DNA of 9,731 bases from an archaeon (GTDB taxonomy: Archaea > Methanobacteriota > Methanobacteria > Methanobacteriales > Methanobacteriaceae). The translations under genes were made by a program, and so were the position numbers. Position 1 is the first letter of the stretch. Each line of letters begins with the position of its first letter. Under the pieces are notes generated by a model. That model did not search any database. It had not been told where the DNA came from and worked only from the letters and a program-made list of their open reading frames with translations. Below, piece by piece: positions 6,853 to 9,731 of the stretch. The stretch lies in NCBI GenBank assembly GCA_024409145.1, contig JAKSUF010000035.1, positions 1 to 9,731 of the forward strand. The letters are read 5' to 3'.

Positions 6853-7098
6853 CTATTCTTCCCTTACCATTTCAATAGCTTGAACTGGGCATTCTACTTT
6901 ACAAATACCACAGCCTTTACAATAATCATAATCAATATCATGTTCTTTATTAACTGCACCATCTGGGCAGAATAAAACACAATTATCACAATCTACACAT
7001 TCTTCTTTGTTGAGAACTGGTCTAAAAGTTCTCCAACTCCCGGTTTTATTTTTACGAGTACTTCCAGGTTCACTTATTCCGCACCCAATAGAAACCAT
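6853..7098 (-). CDS. porD: Pyruvate:ferredoxin oxidoreductase, delta subunit (2x[4Fe-4S])
   Basis: PorD is the small ferredoxin-like subunit that links the PorB cluster to external ferredoxin. At 81 residues it has normal length. Two motifs, CxxCxxCxxxCP at 34/37/40/44 and 60/63/66/70, bind two [4Fe-4S] clusters. An N-terminal arm with GSTRKNKTGSWRTFRP (12-27) matches the conserved arm of delta subunits that wraps onto the core enzyme. Cys 6 is outside the cluster motifs. The ATG follows GGTGAT (7102-7107) with three bases of spacing. The gene leads the porDABEF block, separated from porC by 270 bases that hold a possible terminator for porC and a possible promoter for porD. Confidence 0.93.
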   Translation of the reverse strand: MVSIGCGISEPGSTRKNKTGSWRTFRPVLNKEECVDCDNCVLFCPDGAVNKEHDIDYDYCKGCGICKVECPVQAIEMVREE

Positions 7099-7159
7099 TT
7101 AATCACCTTTATTTTTTTAAAGTTAAAATTTAAGTTTTATTATAATATTTTAAAAGTTT

Positions 7160-7167
7160 GATATAAA
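7160..7167 (-). promoter_or_regulatory. Candidate TATA box for porDABEF
   Basis: TTTATATC on the minus strand is close to the archaeal TATA consensus, with GAAATTTAA upstream. It would place transcription start near 7138 and give porD a leader of about 40 bases. If real, porDABEF has its own promoter and need not rely on read-through from porC. Confidence 0.4.
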
Positions 7168-7242
7168 TTAAATTTCATTATAAGCTTACACATATTACCA
7201 ATTAACATAAATCATAAACTATCACTTAATGAATTCAATTAA

Positions 7243-7281
7243 TAATTAACTAATAAAAAATAATTAAATTTTAGTTAATTA
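7243..7281. repeat. Perfect 11-bp inverted repeat in the porC-porD gap
   Basis: TAATTAACTAA (7243-7253) and TTAGTTAATTA (7271-7281) are exact inverted copies separated by 17 bases. The repeat lies upstream of the putative porD promoter on the minus strand, where an operator could sit. It could equally be an RNA stem in the porC 3' region, or chance in DNA this AT-rich. Confidence 0.45.
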
Positions 7282-7328
7282 ATTAAGATAGTTTAATTAA
7301 TCAAACATTGTTAATTAGAAAATCCAAT

Positions 7329-7335
7329 AAAAAAA
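7329..7335 (-). terminator. T7 run downstream of porC
   Basis: A T7 tract on the minus strand lies 33-39 bases after the porC stop codon. A single run of this length can terminate archaeal transcription at least partly, so porC may be wholly or partly separated from porDABEF at the RNA level. Confidence 0.4.
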
Positions 7336-7368
7336 GACAATTTAAACATGCCATAAGCCCATATTAAA

Positions 7369-7890
7369 TTAAGCCATATCATAAGCTTTTTTAGCAGCTA
7401 TTGCATTTTTTTCTCCCATTTTACCTGGGAAAGTTTCTTTAATTACTTTTAAAATAGATTCAATACTAACTGCACCAGTTTTCTTAGCAAAATAACCTAA
7501 AATAATTGTGTTAACAATATTAACACCTAAATTCTCTAATGCAATTCCTGTTGCATCAATATTATAAACAGGATGGGATTCATCCTTAATATCACTAGTA
7601 GTATTTATAATAATCTCACTATTCTCTTTAACTCCAGAATAAACATCTACAACATTTAAAAGACCATCATCAAGAACTAAGACATAATCCGGATTATAAA
7701 CTTGATACCTAAGATTTACAGGTTCATCATCAATCCTAGTAAAAGCCATTACAGGAGCTCCTCTTCTTTCTACACCAAAGAATGGGAAAGCTTGGGAGAA
7801 TTTACCGTCTTCAAATGCTGCTTTAGCTAAAATTTCAGCCGCAGTTACAGCACCTTGCCCACCACGACCGTGAAAGCGAATTTCAATCAT
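7369..7890 (-). CDS. porC: Pyruvate:ferredoxin oxidoreductase, gamma subunit
   Basis: PorC is the subunit thought to contribute to CoA handling and subunit contacts in four-subunit 2-oxoacid:ferredoxin oxidoreductases. The 173-residue product shows the family signature GRGGQG (8-13), then [13 protein letters not shown] (35-47), the [13 protein letters not shown] stretch (127-139) and the C-terminal FPGKMGEKN (154-162). The frame remains open to an ATG at 7923, but GGAGG (7899-7903) lies eight bases before the ATG at 7890. The protein then begins directly at the expected [12 protein letters not shown] N-terminus, so I chose 7890. It is the promoter-proximal gene of the por set. It diverges from tfs and is followed by a 270-base gap before porD, unlike the compact arrangement expected for one enzyme. 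Confidence 0.93.
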
Positions 7891-7898
7891 TGAGTATT

Positions 7899-7903
7899 CC
7901 TCC
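7899..7903 (-). promoter_or_regulatory. Shine-Dalgarno site deciding the porC start
   Basis: GGAGG on the minus strand sits eight bases before the ATG at 7890. It overlaps an earlier in-frame ATG at 7905 and lies downstream of the ATG at 7923, so neither of those can be served by it. Confidence 0.8.
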
Positions 7904-7936
7904 ATTCTATCATGTATAATCATTATAAATTACAAC

Positions 7937-7952
7937 ATATATATACTTTGGG
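7937..7952 (-). promoter_or_regulatory. Putative BRE/TATA promoter of porC
   Basis: On the minus strand CCCAAAG is followed by TATATATAT (7937-7945). Transcription would begin about 25 bases downstream, near 7916, giving porC a leader of about 25 bases that contains its ribosome site. It is the best-placed TATA-like element in the window. Confidence 0.5.
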
Positions 7953-8078
7953 ATTAAAAATAATTAATCATGATAAATTATTATTAAAATAGAAAAAAGT
8001 AATAAAAAATATAAAGTTAAAAATTTAAAAATAGAATAAATAATATTTAGAATAAACATAATAATTAATACAAAAAAT

Positions 8079-8090
8079 AAATTATAACTA
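8079..8090 (+). promoter_or_regulatory. Weak TATA-like element upstream of tfs
   Basis: AAATTATAACTA lies about 35-40 bases before the tfs ATG. It would give a very short leader that still includes the GAGG ribosome site at 8111-8114. Other AT strings nearby are nearly as good, so this is tentative. Confidence 0.25.
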
Positions 8091-8121
8091 ATAAATATTT
8101 ATAACTTAATGAGGAACAAAA

Positions 8122-8439
8122 ATGAAGTTTTGTCCAAAATGCAACTCAATGGTATTTCCTAAGAAAAATGGAAAATTAAAATGTAAATGTGGTTGGGAAG
8201 AAGAAATAAGTAAAGAAGAACTAGCAGAAGAATATGAATTTAAGGATAATGCTAATCCAAAAGACACAGTTATAATTACAGACAATAATAAAACATTACC
8301 AACTTTAGAAATTACCTGTTACAAATGTGGAGGAACAAAAGGTTATTGGTGGACAGTACAAACAAGATCTGCAGATGAAGCTCCAACATTTTTTATCAGA
8401 TGTGCAAAATGTGGAAACACATGGAGACGTTCTAATTAA
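8122..8439 (+). CDS. tfs: Archaeal transcription factor S (TFS), RNA polymerase transcript-cleavage factor
   Basis: TFS rescues backtracked RNA polymerase by stimulating cleavage of the RNA 3' end; it is the archaeal counterpart of TFIIS and of the RPB9/RPC11 subunits. The 105-residue product has the normal two-ribbon layout. The N-terminal zinc ribbon has C4, C7, C21 and C23, an acidic linker runs through about 26-50, and the C-terminal ribbon has C66, C69, C94 and C97. The hairpin motif RSADEAPT (82-89) keeps both catalytic acidic residues (D85, E86), so it should be cleavage-competent and not an inhibitory paralogue. The C-terminal CGNTWR matches the family. The ATG follows GAGG (8111-8114) with seven bases of spacing. 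It is a single gene, divergent from porC and convergent with the membrane-protein gene. Confidence 0.95.
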   Translation: MKFCPKCNSMVFPKKNGKLKCKCGWEEEISKEELAEEYEFKDNANPKDTVIITDNNKTLPTLEITCYKCGGTKGYWWTVQTRSADEAPTFFIRCAKCGNTWRRSN

Positions 8440-8451
8440 AAAACATAACAT

Positions 8452-8477
8452 AAAAAATAGTTAGAAAAAATAGTTAG
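8452..8477. repeat. 13-bp tandem duplication after tfs
   Basis: AAAAAATAGTTAG occurs twice back to back (8452-8464 and 8465-8477) without mismatch. It resembles on a smaller scale the A-rich tandem repeat behind porF and probably arose by slippage. Confidence 0.8.
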
Positions 8478-8508
8478 AAAAATAAAAAAAAACAATTACA
8501 TAAATTCT

Positions 8509-8531
8509 AAAAAAAATAAAAAAATAAAAAA
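8509..8531 (-). terminator. Triple oligo-T terminator of the membrane-protein gene
   Basis: On the minus strand T6 (8526-8531), T7 (8518-8524) and T8 (8509-8516), each separated by one A, begin ten bases after the stop codon. There is no hairpin. The form is the same as behind the adhesin-like gene and porF. Confidence 0.6.
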
Positions 8532-8541
8532 CTAAAGTTAA

Positions 8542-9624
8542 TTATCTACGATTTCTAAATTTATTAGATGGATTATTAACTTTTTTAAGAATTTTCTTTT
8601 TAATAGGTTTATTCGGATTATTAGGGTCAGAGACATAGATATAATCTTCTTCATAAATTGGAGGAATCTCATCATATTCTAAATGATTATTAGGATAATT
8701 CTGAACATGATTTCTATTAGGATTCTCATTTTCATAATGACCATAATTTCTAGAGTTATTTAAATTATTGACCCTACGAGGTCCATTAGATTGAGGATTA
8801 TAGATTTGTCTATTCGGACCAGAATTATTAAAATCACCATTATTAATACGACCATCATTAATAGGCCCAGTTTCAATTTTTCTAGCATTATACCTTTGAT
8901 TTACTCCATTTCTTAAATTTTTATTACCTAAATCTTTAAATCCTTCTCTTAAAACATTAATAACTACACAAAGCAATAAGAGAATAATAACAACTGCAAG
9001 TAAAGAATCAAATGGAGATAAGAAATTATAATAAATTTTTAATAATAATGGATGGAAATCAATAAAACCTCTTAATAATAATAAAACTCCTGAAATAAAC
9101 AATAAAGTACCATTTATTTTTTTAATATGAGCAGATTTAAAAAATGGATAAATACCTAATAAAATTATCGCAACACCCATTACTCTAAACAAATTCTGAG
9201 ATGTAGCTACTTCCAATATATTAAATAATTTTACAAAATTATAATTAAAATCTGTTAAACAGAATAAAAATTCCACCAAAATAACGACAACTATTGGAAA
9301 AACAAAAGCAACTTTACTAGCAAAATAATTATTCATATTATTCAACATAGTATTTTTAGAATTTGAATTCCCAATAGTAGAATTAGCGAAATCATCATGA
9401 TTAGAGTTATTAGGATCATTATGATTATTAGAACTACTTAATATATTAGAATCTGAAAAACTCATATTTTCCGTTTTTTCTTCAAAATAACCCGAAAGTA
9501 ATTGATACAAGAATGAACTTAATACAGATCCAATAACTGTACCAGAAACACCCAAATAAGTAGTAAATAATGCTACAATACCAGATATGACTGCAGCCAT
9601 TATAATTTTAAAATGTTTAACCAT
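8542..9624 (-). CDS. Multi-spanning membrane protein of unknown function with Asn-rich tails
   Basis: I do not recognise a named family for this roughly 360-residue protein. Counting from the ATG at 9627, an N-terminal hydrophobic, Gly/Ser-rich stretch (about 8-46, including GVSGTVIGSVLSS at 26-38) is followed by a Ser/Asn-rich hydrophilic stretch (51-100). Four likely membrane helices follow (about 104-126, 147-163, 172-190 and 206-226). The C-terminal third (230-361) is Asn/Pro/Arg-rich, probably disordered, with an acidic DEIPPIYEED patch (319-328) and a basic end. The gly-rich N-terminal piece recalls short segments in some actinobacterial membrane proteins, from memory only. Two ATGs lie in tandem. 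GGTGAT (9628-9633) abuts the first and is three bases from the second, the same spacing as porD, so I start at 9624. It is a single gene, convergent with tfs. Confidence 0.75.
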   Translation of the reverse strand: MVKHFKIIMAAVISGIVALFTTYLGVSGTVIGSVLSSFLYQLLSGYFEEKTENMSFSDSNILSSSNNHNDPNNSNHDDFANSTIGNSNSKNTMLNNMNNYFASKVAFVFPIVVVILVEFLFCLTDFNYNFVKLFNILEVATSQNLFRVMGVAIILLGIYPFFKSAHIKKINGTLLFISGVLLLLRGFIDFHPLLLKIYYNFLSPFDSLLAVVIILLLLCVVINVLREGFKDLGNKNLRNGVNQRYNARKIETGPINDGRINNGDFNNSGPNRQIYNPQSNGPRRVNNLNNSRNYGHYENENPNRNHVQNYPNNHLEYDEIPPIYEEDYIYVSDPNNPNKPIKKKILKKVNNPSNKFRNRR

Positions 9625-9627
9625 CAT

Positions 9628-9633
9628 ATCACC
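9628..9633 (-). promoter_or_regulatory. Shine-Dalgarno site favouring the second of two tandem ATGs
   Basis: GGTGAT on the minus strand directly abuts the ATG at 9627-9625 and is three bases from the ATG at 9624-9622. In porD and porF the same type of site is also three bases from the start. The difference is one residue. Confidence 0.6.
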
Positions 9634-9700
9634 ATATAAAATAATTATTAATCCTATTTTTAATTAATAAAAATACAATTTTAGTAATTATTATATTTAT

Positions 9701-9712
9701 TATATATTTAAA
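9701..9712 (-). promoter_or_regulatory. Candidate TATA box for the membrane-protein gene
   Basis: TTTAAATATATA on the minus strand would place transcription start near 9680, about 55 bases before the start codon. The region is very AT-rich, so alternatives are possible. Confidence 0.3.
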
Positions 9713-9731
9713 TCTATTGTTTTATTAGTCA

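Larger units (their letters stand above)
7099..7368. other. 270-bp non-coding gap between porC and porD
   Basis: The gap lies between two genes of one enzyme read in the same direction. On the minus strand it holds, in order, a T7 run after porC, an 11-bp inverted repeat (7243-7281), a TATA-like box and the porD ribosome site. I see no open reading frame and no recognisable RNA gene. It is far longer than the other por gaps (1, 11, 18 and 91 bases). Confidence 0.75.

Noticed and set aside
7308..7380. A partial duplication of the porC 3' end (repeated GCCATA and ATATGGCTTA-like strings)
   Set aside because: The similarity is short and interrupted and does not extend beyond about ten bases. 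It does not support a duplicated gene fragment or a stable hairpin.
7891..7923. An N-terminal extension of PorC from the ATG at 7923 or 7905
   Set aside because: The GGAGG site at 7899-7903 lies within the extension and serves the ATG at 7890, where the conserved N-terminus begins.
7924..8121. A riboswitch or small RNA in the porC-tfs divergent region
   Set aside because: Apart from the porC promoter and tfs ribosome site the stretch is nearly pure A/T, with no strong stem and no conserved RNA motif that I recognise.
1..9731. A mobile element, defence island or other hidden multigene system
   Set aside because: No transposase, integrase, terminal inverted repeats, att-like duplication or defence-type genes are visible. 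The genes are ordinary housekeeping and surface genes of a methanogen, plus one unknown membrane protein.

Overview
The window looks like a chromosomal segment of a very AT-rich methanogenic archaeon of the order Methanobacteriales, probably a host-associated genus such as Methanosphaera or Methanobrevibacter. Four things suggest this: a complete pyruvate:ferredoxin oxidoreductase (POR) gene set with the methanogen-type accessory genes porE and porF; an archaeal transcript-cleavage factor TFS; a secreted beta-helix/Ig-like 'adhesin-like' protein of the kind abundant in gut methanogens; and ribosome-binding sites of the AGGAGG/GGTGAT type combined with archaeal TATA-like boxes and oligo-T terminators. 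The genus is an inference; nothing here fixes it.

Layout from left to right. (1) 1-1830: a plus-strand ABC1/UbiB-family atypical kinase with its own TATA-like promoter and a clean hairpin terminator. (2) 1831-2169: a convergent, A-rich intergenic stretch with an exact 32-bp direct repeat. (3) 2170-3643: a minus-strand secreted adhesin-like protein that starts at TTG behind a strong Shine-Dalgarno sequence. (4) 3687-7950: the por cluster, all on the minus strand, read as porC, a 270-bp gap, then porD-porA-porB-porE-porF. It ends in an array of oligo-T tracts that includes a 17-bp tandem repeat. (5) 8122-8439: tfs on the plus strand, divergent from porC. (6) 8542-9712: a minus-strand multi-spanning membrane protein with Asn-rich tails and no assigned function.

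The core of the window is central carbon metabolism. PorC, PorD, PorA and PorB form the four-subunit enzyme that interconverts pyruvate + CoA and acetyl-CoA + CO2. In autotrophic or acetate-assimilating methanogens it works mainly in the anabolic direction, making pyruvate with reduced ferredoxin. PorE and PorF, each with 16 cluster-type cysteines (room for four [4Fe-4S] clusters), probably carry electrons to it. The ribosome-binding sites allow several starts to be corrected: porB begins at 5684, porC at 7890, and the membrane protein probably at 9624. porE and the adhesin-like gene use TTG.

I see no mobile element, CRISPR array, tRNA, rRNA or clear novel system. The most unusual points are the separation of porC from the rest of the por genes, the repeated oligo-T terminator arrays, an intercistronic hairpin between porB and porE, and the uncharacterised membrane protein with a Gly-rich GTVIG-type N-terminal segment.
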